Shown here: positions 36,500 to 47,307 of the stretch, one piece after another
How the letters are laid out: every line of letters starts with the position of its first letter
Position numbering within the stretch: the stretch's first letter is position 1
From: Mycteria americana
Taxonomy: Eukaryota > Chordata > Aves > Ciconiiformes > Ciconiidae
Length of the DNA: 64,000 bases
Reading direction: 5' to 3'
Assembly: GCF_035582795.1 (NCBI RefSeq)
Contig: NC_134366.1
Span: 3,144,828 to 3,208,827, forward strand
Made by a program: the position numbers and the translations under genes
Notes under the pieces: generated by a model
The model's database searches: none
What the model was told of the DNA's origin: nothing
Seen by the model: the letters and a program-made list of their open reading frames with translations, nothing else

Positions 36500-39056
36500 G
36501 TGAGAGTGATTTTTTTGGTGTGCATGAGAGATATCGTTGCTTATTTCCTTATTTCCCACCGCATGGCAAAGCTCTGGCCCAGCTCATCAGCCCCCCCACG
36601 CTCCCCTCTCACACACTGCAGAGGGCTGGTACCCAGTGCAGCGCATCGTGACAACTTTGCCATCGTGATATTCCACATTAAGCTGTTTTAAGATAAACCC
36701 AATGCCAAACAATCAGATAATCTAAAAATCTTGACGTTCTGCACTTTTAAAACACATTAAAAAAGGGTTTGGAAACCTCGACCAGGGCACTATTGCAATA
36801 CCAGACACTAACAGGAGTGCCAGTCTAGCAGATGCTCCTATGCTTACAAATTGTACCCTACATTCCCAGTTACTGGTTTTAATATATCTTAACTAGCCTT
36901 GCTGTGTGACTGAAGAGAAGACACTCCAGTCTGGGTAGCTTTTCAGTCCAGTACTTCTCAGCAGCATAGAGTAATCCTTGTTTAAAAGGCATATTGATTT
37001 GCAAACGCAAGACTGGATCCCAACATTCGTCTCGAGCGATAGTATCACTTAGGTTTCAAAGAAAGAAGGGTGTTACGAGTGAATTCACAAAGGGATAAAA
37101 TTCTGGTTTCAATTTTAATTTTTTTTCTTTTGTTTGCACCTGCAGCAGGAGTGTGGCTAGCCCTTTGAAAAGAGGTTATTTGAATTGTATGTTAGAATGG
37201 GATTAGGAAATTTCAACATGAGTGCATCAATGATTTAATAAATAATTGTTTCTGTTATTGATCTTTCTGTCTCACAAACACTTGGTTTTCCTCTCTTTTT
37301 GCCCCCCTTAATCCAATATATATCCCCCCCAAAATCACTTCTATAAAGAGGGATTGGATGGAGCAGAGTAAAGAAATTACAATTTTAAAGACAGTCCTTA
37401 TTCTGAGTGTGAATTTGGAGGGAATCTTCCCAAAAATCCCTGTTCTGCTCCTGTGGTTTCCTTCTGAGACCAGTAATATTGCATTTGTAGTCACGTTCAT
37501 TGTAGTACTGACTATTAATGCCGAGAACCACCTTGCTTGACTTTAGCTTCCTAGATTTGGGCACGTAGGTGAAGGTAGCTGTCTAGGCAGTAGTTAATGA
37601 AAGGGGAGCAGAAAACAAGGACCCCCAAAGGACATTTCATTCCGCCCATTGAAGGCACTTCACTCCCAAGGGCACAAGCTCCCTTTGGATATGTACGGTT
37701 AACAAGTTGTCATACCCATTTTAGATGCTGAGACTTGGTGAGATGGATGTCTCCAGAAAGGGATGCAGGATTTGCCCCCAGGAGCCAAAATACCAGAGCC
37801 TAAAATGTTTCTCTCAAAGAAAGCAAGTGATTATTACTATTCTCTTGGAAAGATTTCATTTTCCTCAGTTATAAGCATCTAAGCCTGCATCATCCTATGA
37901 ATGGTTATTTGTATACATAATAGCAGGTTTGGGTCCCTAGAGATTATCAGCTTCCACTGCTGATTAATAGGTTTTTAATCTGAATTTGGCCTAGAGAAAT
38001 TCCACATAAGCAAACACACATTACACAGGGTTCAGGTTACGTATACATTTATTGAATTGGAGTCCTTAGGGGAAAACTTACACTGATCAGATTCTTCAGT
38101 TCCTATTTTGGGTTATTTCCTCTATGAATCTGGAGTTCTCAATGTGCCAGAAAAGCAGGACTGCTCCTTATGTACTCAGGAAGTGAAATTTGCCTTCAAA
38201 TGAGCAGTTTGCCTTCAAAAGTTTCCCCAAATCTCATCGTGTGAGGAAGATTCCACCTTCTCCTTCACAGCCCTCATTTGTCAGAGGACAGTCTCCACCA
38301 AGTGGATGCAACAATCAGGCAACTGCTGGTGGAGACCACCTGGAAAAGTCTTCCTCGCCATCAGCAAATGGATGTACTGAACAGAGCACTGACTCCTCTT
38401 GCCACAGTCCCAAGGAGCTGTGAGAGGCTCTGGAGAAGATGTTTGAAGGTGACCAACTCAGCGGGTTTAGGAGGAAGGGACAATGAAATGAAATGTTTAT
38501 CTAAACATAGACATGGCACTGACTTCTTGGCTGCTTCTGCTGTCTAATAAAACTGGATACCCATGTTCAGTTCACTTCTGTTATCATTTCTTAGGGGAGA
38601 TCTGGGTGAAGCCCATGCTATTTCTAATGGCCATCATCACTCTCAGAAGATATTTTGCCTGCCTGTGTACCTACTTTTCACCGGGGCAGACGGCCAGGGG
38701 TGCTGGTGTCCCCACCTACCCTGTGCTGTTGAGTGTGCAGGTGACAAGGAAATAGCTGCATGGTGGCACCGTCCTGGAGCACTGATGCCTCCTGAGCATG
38801 CATGGAGGAGGCAAGGGAAGATGTAGCACCCACAATTCATCCTCCTACCTTCCAAGGCAAGACCCTACCATCCTTCTGCCCACCAGGCCTCCCTGATATC
38901 CCACCAGGGACACAGAGACAAGCCCCTTCCCCATCTTGGACTCTGCCAACTCTTCTGCGGTGGGGAAAGGAAACCAGAGCGCTGGTGCTACAGATCCCTG
39001 TGCACAGGCTGCATTTTTGGTCCGTGCTTTTTTCTCTCCAGGTTTGTTCTCCTGCT
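36500..39056. other. Intergenic, no gene seen
   Basis: AT-rich, CpG-poor sequence up to about 38.1 kb, then more mixed sequence. Near 37550-37600 the phrases ACTTTAGCTTCCTAGATTTG and AGCTGTCTAGGCAGTAG resemble parts of the dispersed repeat family. No gene was recognised. Confidence 0.5.
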
Positions 39057-39075
39057 GTACCACTAGGTGGGCCAA
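39057..39075 (+). promoter_or_regulatory. CTCF-like motif
   Basis: CCACTAGGTGGGCC matches 11 of the 12 positions of CCASYAGRKGGC, with G for the final C. Plus orientation, about 6.1 kb upstream of the WNT3A start codon. Motif evidence only. Confidence 0.3.
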
Positions 39076-40059
39076 AGCTACACCGGTGAGAGTCCTACAT
39101 CTCCTGCGGAGACAGTCAAGGCAGGTGCCTGCCTGATCCCTGCCGGCCAGGGGACCAGGCAACTGAGGGACAGGAGATTGGAGGGAAGGAACAGGGAGAG
39201 GTGTCAGAGACCCCCAGGTTTCACCTTGAGCCCTGCTGTCATTCAAGCCATAGCAGGACAAGTGTCCTGTCCTAAAGAAGTGACCACCTCAGGGAGAGCA
39301 ACCCAGCTGGGACCTGACATATACCAGTGAAGCTGCTTGCACAAAGTCACACCACAGACTGGTGGCAAAGGCAAGAGCAGACCCCTACCACCAGCTCAAG
39401 GCCTGGCCTTACCACCTACTGCCTTTCTAAAGCAGCTCATTGATGGCCAGGACGTGCTCTTCAGAGCCTGGCATTGAAGAAACAGAGTCAGCACCAGTGC
39501 CTGCAGGTAATAGCTGAAGGCCCACACAATATGAGAGAGGAACCCTCCTCAAAATAACATTTTTTTCACCCAAGGTGAGGTGACAGCAGATCCTGTATAT
39601 AAAAGTCCAAAGGAAATGATCATCACTCATGACAGATCTGCTCTACTCTGCAAAAGGTCTGGCACATTGCAGTGCAGCTCTTTGGGTGCTCTGCCTCCTT
39701 TAAACTGAAAGCCATGCCATGTATCTAATCTTTCCTGTCCTCCTGGGGACATATCAGTACTGGACCTTAAGCTTTCAGCCATCCCCCATTCTCTTAGGAG
39801 CACTGTGCTCAGAGGACAACACTGCCTTCACCTTTATATAGAAGTGCTTCGATGGGAATTCAGGAGCAGCCAAAATCCCAGTCTGCCATTGGCCTAGAAT
39901 AAGCTGGGCAGATGGCAGCCACAGCCAAAGCTTTTGTAGGCAGCGTCAAATGTATGCTGTCCCCTTGCAGTTGGGGACATCTCCTTGCAGCCTAAAGAGC
40001 TGAGAAACCCACGCTGAATGTGCTCCTGATTTGTTCATTGCTATTGGTGCCTCTTTAGA
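39076..40059. other. Intergenic, no gene seen
   Basis: Mixed sequence without recognised genes, RNA genes or clear transposons. Confidence 0.5.
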
Positions 40060-40200
40060 GCTCAGAGAAGAGGCAACGGTCTGTAGGCATCTCACCTAAC
40101 TTCAGCCATCTGAAGATTAGACACCAAGTCTAAACTAGATGTCAAACAGAGAGAAATGAGACTCCAGAAGCAATTCACCCCACCTACCATAGACTAGTAT
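40060..40200. repeat. Possible member of a dispersed old repeat family
   Basis: CACCTAACTTCAGCCATCTG near 40096 aligns with CACTTAACTTTAGCCATGTA near 62569. It is followed by AAGTCTAAACTAGATGTC and a CAATTCACCCCACC block, phrases shared with the loci near 17.2, 54.15 and 63.9 kb. The copies are diverged and the family is not identified. Confidence 0.35.
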
Positions 40201-42480
40201 CTACAGTGGGCTGAGTTGCTCAGGTCTCCACTGCACCGTTGACCACGGAGGCAGCCAGTGTTATGTAAGTAGGATTTGGACAGCTGTAGTCAAGCAAGGT
40301 GAAATCCATGCTATTAGTATATTTGGCACATATCTAAAAACCCTCTCCATCTCCAACACTGGCCAACCTCCACTTCTGGACAGCAGTGACCTTTCTTCAG
40401 TAAAACCAGACGGGCACAGATGGTCACCTGTCTTGAAGAGGGGACAAGAATCTACCAGTAAAATCCATCTTTTCACCGGTCCTGCCACTGAATCACATCA
40501 TGAGCCAGCCATTACACATCTGCCTCATTCTCTACATCTGATGAGATCAACATTAACCTACCTTGTCGCTATTTATACTGCTATGACTCCTGGTCAAGAT
40601 GTATGGATGACATGGATGACACGGATCTCAGTCTTCAGCAACCTTAAAAGGCACAGAGGCAAAATGAAAGAGGGAAGCAGACTGACATGCCACAAGTCAA
40701 CAGGCCCGTGGCAAAGCCAGGCCTCCAGCGACCCAGAACCCAAGCATCTAGGATCCCGGCATTTATATGAAATTTTCCAAGCATCAGTGGAGGGAGGAGG
40801 TTTAGTGCTCACAGCATGTTTTGATACCTGGGTCTCCAGATACCTGTAGCCACTCCTACATGCTATTGGGGTTCCTCACCAGGGCTAGCTTCAGGGAGGG
40901 TGGGTTACAAAGCTGCCCGGTGGGGATTTACTGGTGCTCCCATTGTCACAATGTGCTGCAGTGTGGGTTTCTTGCCATGGAAGGAAAAATAGGCCATGGC
41001 TTTCTCACACTGCCATGGTGGCTATACCCAACTATGGAGACCACCGTGTCCAGAGAGTGATGTGTGGGGCAGACAGTGAGTGGATTGCAAATGAGGAAGA
41101 TTGACCATCTTCCAGCAAGAACTAGTTCCAGTTGCAATTTGCAAAAGCAGATAATGAATCAGATTTTACTAGTAGGAATTCAAATACTAAAGAGGGAAGG
41201 GGCAGAATGCACTTCTGCCCTCCACAAAAAATAAGCAAAACCTTCTGCCCCGTGAGGAGCCTTCCCTGGCTCCATGTTTGCTCTCAGTGAGGATGATCTT
41301 CCCATCCTGCAGCCATAATGAATCTTCTCCATGTAGGGTAGAGGAGGAAGAAGAGCAAGAGAAGTGACACAATGAGTATTTGAGAAGTGTGACAGACCGC
41401 ATTGCACCAGTCTGCCCGCCTTCCTGTCTGCCTGGATCCCTCCAAACCTCCTCTCCTTGCCCCTGATCTCTTTACATAGACGTCTCTGGGGTGGAAGCAC
41501 CCTCAACGTGCCTTTTTTTGAACATGGACGAGTGCAGCTGTTCCCTCTTGTGACTAACTGCACCGTGAAGCAGTCATGTTTCTAAATCCAGCTCTATTTA
41601 CACACTCAAGTGGGCCCTGAAGATGCCAGCTGGGCCATCCCCATGAGTAAGCAAGATAGGACTAGCTTGCAATGCCTTCATAAGGCATTCCAACCCCGTG
41701 ACGATGAGGCCTGCTCCATGGCCTCCCATCCCCTTTTCCCCACGCCAGCTTGATAACTGAAGCTACCCACCTCCTTTCACAGCAGGCTTATGGGGCTGAG
41801 GAATTGGCCCCATGGCTGCGAGCACGGTCAAGACTTTATTTTCCCATTTGACAGTCAGGGTGATGGACCTTCACCTCTTGGGGAAGTCATGAACCAAAAG
41901 TGGTGTTTACTTTGCTGGTGTAAGGATGGGCACTGTGGAAAATCTGTGCAGGGCAGGACGCAGCTCCACCAGGACTGAGACTTGGTGTCTACCACTGAGG
42001 ATTCACAACCCTGCAACCTGGACTTCTCTCAGAACTTCTCCCTGGGCACTGATGAGCAATGCCAAGAGCAAAGAAGCCAAAGCCATGCTGCTGTCACCCC
42101 CCCGAGGGCCAGATCCTGCCCATTGCAAAGCATATGTCTGAATGCATGTCCAAATATTTGGGAGAGGGATGGAAACCAATGGACTAGCATGGATGAGCTT
42201 AGCCAGGTTTTGACATCAGGCCCTAAACCCAACTGTTGGGAGAAAACACTGCAGATTTGGGCAGCCAAATGCCAGCAATCTCATATCCGTAAAGCCTGTG
42301 GCAGTCTTTTTACTGACTCTAATGGACTGCAAAATCTCACCCTTAAAGGGCTCTGGTTCAAAGGTAACGTTGATAATAGATAACTAATCTACAGTAGTGT
42401 TCCTAGCGATGGGAATAGCTATTATATACCCGACTACCTTTTTATCAGTGTAATTAAAAGCAGTTGGCGTCAGAGTAAGT
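40201..42480. other. Intergenic, no gene seen
   Basis: CpG-poor sequence with short chance frames only. No exon pattern, RNA gene or clear repeat was recognised. Confidence 0.5.
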
Positions 42481-42520
42481 AGCAATGCTGCCTGCTGAAG
42501 AAATCAATACGATCCCGCTT

Positions 42521-42546
42521 GCGTGTGCGTGTGTGTGTGTGTGTGC
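42521..42546. repeat. (GT)n microsatellite
   Basis: Alternating GT with single GC interruptions, about 26 bp, 2.7 kb upstream of the WNT3A start codon. Confidence 0.9.
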
Positions 42547-42825
42547 CTATGACAAAGTGGATTATCTCCATCCTCCCCAAATCACAGCTGCAAAGCAAAG
42601 AGGAAAAGGGAGAGTGGCTGAATTTGTACCTTCAGGTAAAGTTGCCTGGTGCTTCCTGGTGGGAGGGGCAGAGGCTTTGGGGGATGTTTAAATCTCTCCC
42701 CAGGAACAAAAGGAGGGGAGATTAGCTCGACCCCTGGAAGGGATGTGTGTCTTGCCCTTTCCTCCCCCTCCATCCCCGGTTTGCCGGGACCCCGCGCCCA
42801 GGCGGGTGCTGGTGTCTGAGTGTCT

Positions 42826-42851
42826 CTGTGTGTGTGTGTGTGTGTGTGTGT
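42826..42851. repeat. (TG)n microsatellite
   Basis: Uninterrupted TG repeat of about 13 units, directly after a small GC-rich patch (42773-42815). Confidence 0.9.
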
Positions 42852-44780
42852 TCCAGTCTGCAGTGTGAGCAATTTCACTTGAAAAGACAGAGAAATCCCC
42901 TCCTTTGAAAGTCTCAGCGTTTGGTTCTTTCCAGTAATGCTATAATTGGATGGGATTTTCTCTAATACAGAGGGAAAGTCCTTAAGATGATTTTTCACAC
43001 ACCACCACCCTCCTCCTTTTCCTCGTCCTACCTTATGCAATAAAACTCCCTTCTCCCTCTCCAGCCTCTTTGGCTCCTCTGGGGTGGGGAGCTGCTGAAG
43101 GGGGGGGGGGGGTTGGATTTAATACACTCAATATAATTGCAGCATCGACACCACGGGGATTTGCTGGGAGAGCTGGAGAGAGCATCCGTTCCTCCTCTGG
43201 AAGCAAGCTAGAAGCCGCTCATATCTACTCAAGCTTGGCTACACGGGGCGATTAGATCTCGGAGCACTTGCCAGAGCTCACATTTGCAATCACTTGTCAT
43301 CCAACCCTAAAGAAAATAATCAGGGCCCGACCCCTGCCAAATTCCCAATGATTTAAATATCCCCGAATGAACTGCATTTCTAGTATAATTTCACTAGAAT
43401 GAATATATCTCTCCATCTAGCTAAACACAAACATATCTTTATATATATGCATATAAAGCTCTGTGTGTGTAAATAGAAATATTCCCTACTAAGGGAAAAT
43501 ATATATGCAATTCTTAATGAGAAAGAAAACGCATTTTGATTTGAGCTAATGCAAGGTTGCAAGCCTTCCTCCAGCAAAGTCATTAAAAATTGTACCTCTC
43601 TTTGTTCCGTGTGAGCCACAGAATTTTTCTGATTCACAGATAAAATAAAATAAAGTCAAATAAATAAATAAAATCTCATCCAGTTCTCGCTCTCTCCTAA
43701 AAAAAAAAAAAGGCGACAAAAAACAGCAAAAAAACCAACAGGCAGCAGCCACAACGACCGAAAAAAAAAAAAAATTCACATAAAAGAGAATCATCGTTGT
43801 TATTCCAGGGAGAAAATATCTCCTAGCTCATCCAGTGCCTCCATCCCCTCGTTTTCGCCTCTCCAGCCCCCTTTGAAATGACCCAGGGTAAGGGGAAAGC
43901 CTGTCAGCTGGGTGACACTTGCTCACAGATACAGCAAGCTTTAAACAATATGTTCCAGAGGAGCAGCAAATCTAACCGCGTACCCAGTCTCGAGGAGCTA
44001 CGTCTTTATAATAATACTAATCATGATTTTTTAAATTTTTTTTTCCTTATTTCCACCCAACTGAAAACCTGCAGATTTTTGGAACCACGCGATCCACCCC
44101 AACTCGCCCCCCACCACCGCCACTGAAAGGAGAGAAATTGTTACGATAGGTAGAGAAAGAAATTAAAAAAGAGATCAATTACTAGTGCCCTGTGGGGTGG
44201 ATCTGGTGGATGAAGTAGTTTGCAGCAGCGCCTTCGCAAAGTCCGGGGCCGGGACTCCTGCAAATTGGGATGATCTGGATGAGCCTTATTGAGATTTGCA
44301 TGGCAGAAGTTGATTTCTTAGCAGATGTCTTCAGTGGAGCTCTTGGATATCTGGCTGGTTGGACTGGTGGGGAAGGGGTGTGCGTGTCTGTGGGGGTGTG
44401 CATGTCTGCGTGTGTGCGTGCATGTCTGGGTGTAAATCCTCTTTTTTTTTTTAATGAAAAAAGGAGGAAAAAAAAAAAAAAAAGAACCAGCCGAAAGTTT
44501 CTAGAAAGTTAGTTCAAATGCATCCCGACCGTCACTGCGAGGAAACGGGGATTTGAGAAGAAGACAGAATGGCAAGAAGGAGCAAATCGAGAAAATAATA
44601 ATTTAAAAAAAACCTTCACACTTTTTTTTTTTTTTTTTTTTTTTTTGCATTTTAGTAGCTTCGACCCAGGGAGTGAAATCCGGGCAGGTTGTTATAGCTA
44701 CCCAAATCCACAGGGGTCCCCCCTGTCTATTTAAACCCCCTAAATCTTCCTTCCCCTTTTTAAAACTACATTTTATCCCT
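42852..44780. promoter_or_regulatory. WNT3A upstream region, possible regulatory block
   Basis: The 2 kb before the promoter alternates AT-rich patches, homopolymers (G13 at 43100-43112, T25 at 44622-44646) and unique-looking sequence. CTTTGAA, a TCF/LEF-type core, occurs near 42903 and 43871. The stretch 43130-43390 has no low-complexity sequence and reads like a conserved non-coding element, though conservation cannot be tested here. A GT-rich stretch occupies about 44383-44431. No gene was recognised. Confidence 0.4.
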
Positions 44781-45217
44781 TGCCTTGTGGGCCAACGTGC
44801 CCCCTAATGAGTATTAAAACACTATCTCCTTGCAATTAGCTCATTCCTGACTTCGCGCTCCTGATTGACAGAACAAGCCAAAGCATCAGAATTCTCCCTT
44901 TGGCAATAAGTGCTGATTGGGTCCTTTTTAAGAGAGCTACTTCAAACTTTTTTTTTTTTTTTTTTTAATATTTGCCTTCAGTGTCTTGGCTGAGAGAAGA
45001 GTTTTTTACCTCTCTGAGATTTTTTTTTTCCTTGAGAGTAGTAGAGGAAGCAAGAGAGGATTTACCTGGTCGGGTTGAGTTCACTTCATTTGACTTTTTT
45101 TTTTTAAATTATTGTTATTATTATTATTATTAAAATAATCATCCTGCCTCAGAAGAAAGGAAGGTTTTTGGCAACTCTGGTTAAAAAAAAAAAAAAAAGA
45201 AAGACAACTTTTCATCA
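44781..45217 (+). promoter_or_regulatory. WNT3A: WNT3A proximal promoter and 5' leader
   Basis: This is the sequence immediately upstream of the WNT3A start codon. It has an inverted CCAAT box (CTGATTGG, 44913-44920) about 300 bp upstream and a homeodomain-type GCAATTAGC near 44832. It is AT-rich with T19 (44948-44966), T11 (45095-45105), an ATT repeat (45108-45132) and A16 (45183-45198). No clear TATA box at a fixed distance can be chosen, so the start site is not called. The start context has T at -3 but G at +4. Confidence 0.6.
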
Positions 45218-45288
45218 ATGGCCTCTTTTGGATATTTCCTGTTTCTTTGTGGGTTGAGTCAGGCTCTGTCAAGTTACCCAATCTGGTG
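45218..45288 (+). CDS. WNT3A: WNT3A, first coding exon (signal peptide)
   Basis: This is the first coding exon of WNT3A, a secreted palmitoylated ligand that activates canonical beta-catenin signalling and drives posterior axis, somite and neural tube development in vertebrates. The frame gives 23 full codons plus TG of a split tryptophan codon. It starts MASFGYFLFL and ends YPIW(W). Residues 4-18 form the hydrophobic signal peptide, followed by SSYPIWW, the conserved beginning of the mature protein in the WNT3/WNT3A group. The GYFLFLC core distinguishes WNT3A from WNT3. The donor GTAAGT follows at 45289. I saw no frame resembling the next exon in the remaining 18.7 kb, so the Wnt domain is encoded beyond the window. 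The gene points away from WNT9A, as in the conserved vertebrate cluster. Confidence 0.95.
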
Positions 45289-45590
45289 GTAAGTTTTATT
45301 CTTCTTCTTTTTTTTTTTTTCTCTCATTTTCATTTATTTTTCCCCTCCTCTGTTTTCTCTGCAACTCCTGCGCTTAAGATGACTTGAAATTCTCCTTTCG
45401 TTGCCACTCAGCTAAAGAGGTGGGATTGTTCCAGCGCCAGCAAGTTCTTAGAACCTGCATTTCACCTCTTTTATTTATGCATTCACTTTGTTTATTTTGA
45501 CTGGGTTATACCTGATCTCTCCTTCTCCTACTGTAAAAGAGAGAGAGCGAGCGAGAGCCATCGGAAAGTTACTTTTTTTTTTTTTAAGTG

Positions 45591-45597
45591 CTTTGAT
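45591..45597 (+). promoter_or_regulatory. TCF/LEF-like site in WNT3A intron 1
   Basis: GCTTTGATC contains the TCF/LEF core CTTTGAT about 0.3 kb downstream of exon 1. Such sites allow beta-catenin feedback on Wnt genes, but a 7-bp core occurs often by chance. Confidence 0.25.
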
Positions 45598-45758
45598 CCT
45601 CTTCTGTGAAGAACAAAAGGCGCTGCCTGAATTAAAGAGATAATGATACAAGTTGACATGAGCATTTCAAGGTGATTTCGAGCCAGTCAGGTGGAAGGAA
45701 GGGGGGGAAAGGATGAAAACATTAATTTTTTTTTTCCCCCCTTCGCTTTAAGGAATAT

Positions 45759-45823
45759 TTAGGGGGAAAGAAAAAAAAAAGGGGGGGGGGGGGGGAGGAA
45801 AGAAAGAGAAAGGAGGTAAGAGG
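45759..45823. repeat. Homopurine tract with G15 run
   Basis: A purine-only stretch with an A10-type run, then G15 (45781-45795), then an AGGAAAGAAAGAGAAAGGAG tail. It lies just before the intronic CpG island. Confidence 0.85.
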
Positions 45824-45879
45824 AGGCTGAACAACCTGGGCTGGGTATGGAAAGGCAGATTAGGGAGCAGAGACGGGGC

Positions 45880-47000
45880 TGGGGGAGATGTGCCCGGCGC
45901 TGCCGCGGAGCTGCCCCGCGCAAGATCGGCGGGGACCTGCGCACCCCCCTTCCCCCGGGATAAGGCACTTTTTCTTCTTCCCGGCCCGCAGCTCCTTTTT
46001 CTTCCGCGCTTTGCACCCTACGCCTTTAAGAGCCTTTTCTCTCTCTCCCCCACAAAAAGCAAATGGTGCTGGGCAAGGCATGTAACTGCAAGATCTGCTC
46101 TAATTACCCCGCGGAGGTAATTGGGCTCAGGGCAGCCCCAGCGCAGGAAGGCTCCTGCTCTGCAGGCAGTTGGCGGGCGAGCGCGTAGGAAGCGCGGAGG
46201 AGCAGAACCGCGCCGGGTTGCGCGGGGCACGGAGGCGCAGGCAAACCGGTGGGGTTCCGCGTTCCGCCGCCGGCTACGCGGGTGCGGAGCTATCCGGGTA
46301 GAGGGAACCGCCAGCCCCGCGCCCGCGGAAGGGTAGGCGGGCTGCGCGGCCGCAGCGCGGAGCAGGGGCTGTTCTGCACCCGGGGCGGTGCTGTAAATAA
46401 CTCAGAAGCGTCCAAAAAAAAAAAAAAGCTCATAATAATAATAATAATAATAATTAATTTTTTAAAGTGCATTTAATCTCTGCCTCCCCCCATCTGACGA
46501 GGGGCGTTAGTGGGGCTCAGGTGCGATCCGCGGCGGGCGGAGACGAACGGGGGCCGCGGCCGCGGAACCTCCCGCCCGCGGCCGCGCTGCCCGGCGGTGC
46601 AGAGGTGAGGGTGTTGAAGGCAGCCTCTCCAACTATTTCAGGTATGTCTGAAAGCAGGGAATTCGTTGGGATGGGAGAAAAGCAATAAAATGCAAATGTG
46701 TTCTTGGGAAGACAGGCAGAAAGAGCACCTGGACGGGAGTCATTAAAAAGCAATCTTTTATTCCCAGCCACCATCTAACTTATAATTAGAAACTCCGGTT
46801 GCATTCCTGATTGGAGAAGGAAACGCATTCCTCTAATACCAACATAAATATTCCCTTGTCACCCACCGAGGGGAGAGGAGGGCAGAGCGGCCGCGTCCCC
46901 GTCCCCGTCCCCCCGTCCCCGCCGCGGCGAGCCCGCAGCCCCGCTCCCCGCTCCCGCCTCCCGGCGGTGCGGGAGAGGCGGCTGGCGGGGGAAAAAAGGC
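45880..47000. promoter_or_regulatory. CpG island in WNT3A intron 1
   Basis: CG dinucleotides are dense from about 45.89 kb to 47.0 kb, with peaks at 46.14-46.40, 46.52-46.60 and 46.88-46.99 kb separated by an AT-rich patch with A14 and (AAT)n (46414-46455). The island starts about 0.6 kb downstream of exon 1 and does not cover the exon or the sequence upstream. It could hold a second promoter, an enhancer, or the displaced island of the main promoter. Confidence 0.7.
46432..46455. repeat. (AAT)n microsatellite
   Basis: About seven ATA/AAT units following an A14 run, inside the intronic CpG island. Confidence 0.9.
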
Positions 47001-47111
47001 AGGGAAGGAGGCGGTGGAAAGCGGGGCAGGAGGTCTCTTTCCAAGCCGAGGCATCAGGTGTGTGCAGGGGGACCGCAGCGGCGACTCTTTGGTTTTTTGG
47101 GGGTGGTTTCT

Positions 47112-47132
47112 CCCCCCCCCCCCCCCCCCCCC
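47112..47132. repeat. C21 homopolymer
   Basis: An uninterrupted run of 21 C within WNT3A intron 1. The minus strand is G21 and can form G-quadruplexes. The exact length is likely to vary or to be uncertain in assembly. Confidence 0.9.
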
Positions 47133-47283
47133 TTCCATCCTTCCCCGGTGCCAAGCAGCGGTTTTAGACGTTTCTTGCTCAAAGAGAGCAAGCCCCCTTA
47201 GGCCATGGAAATGCAAAGGAGGTTTTCATTGAGGTGGGGGAGTCGGAGGAGAGGACGGGTGCTGTTACATTGGCTGCCTAAAT

Positions 47284-47307
47284 CCCCCCCCCCCCCCCCC
47301 CCCCCCC
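47284..47307. repeat. C24 homopolymer
   Basis: An uninterrupted run of 24 C, about 150 bp after the C21 run, with C14 further on at 47775-47788 and G15 at 48236-48250. Confidence 0.9.

Noticed and set aside
36137..36691. 184-codon plus-strand frame as a protein gene
   Set aside because: No recognisable domain, and it runs through a poly-pyrimidine tract and splice-like signals. If anything is transcribed here, a spliced transcript is likelier than this unspliced frame.
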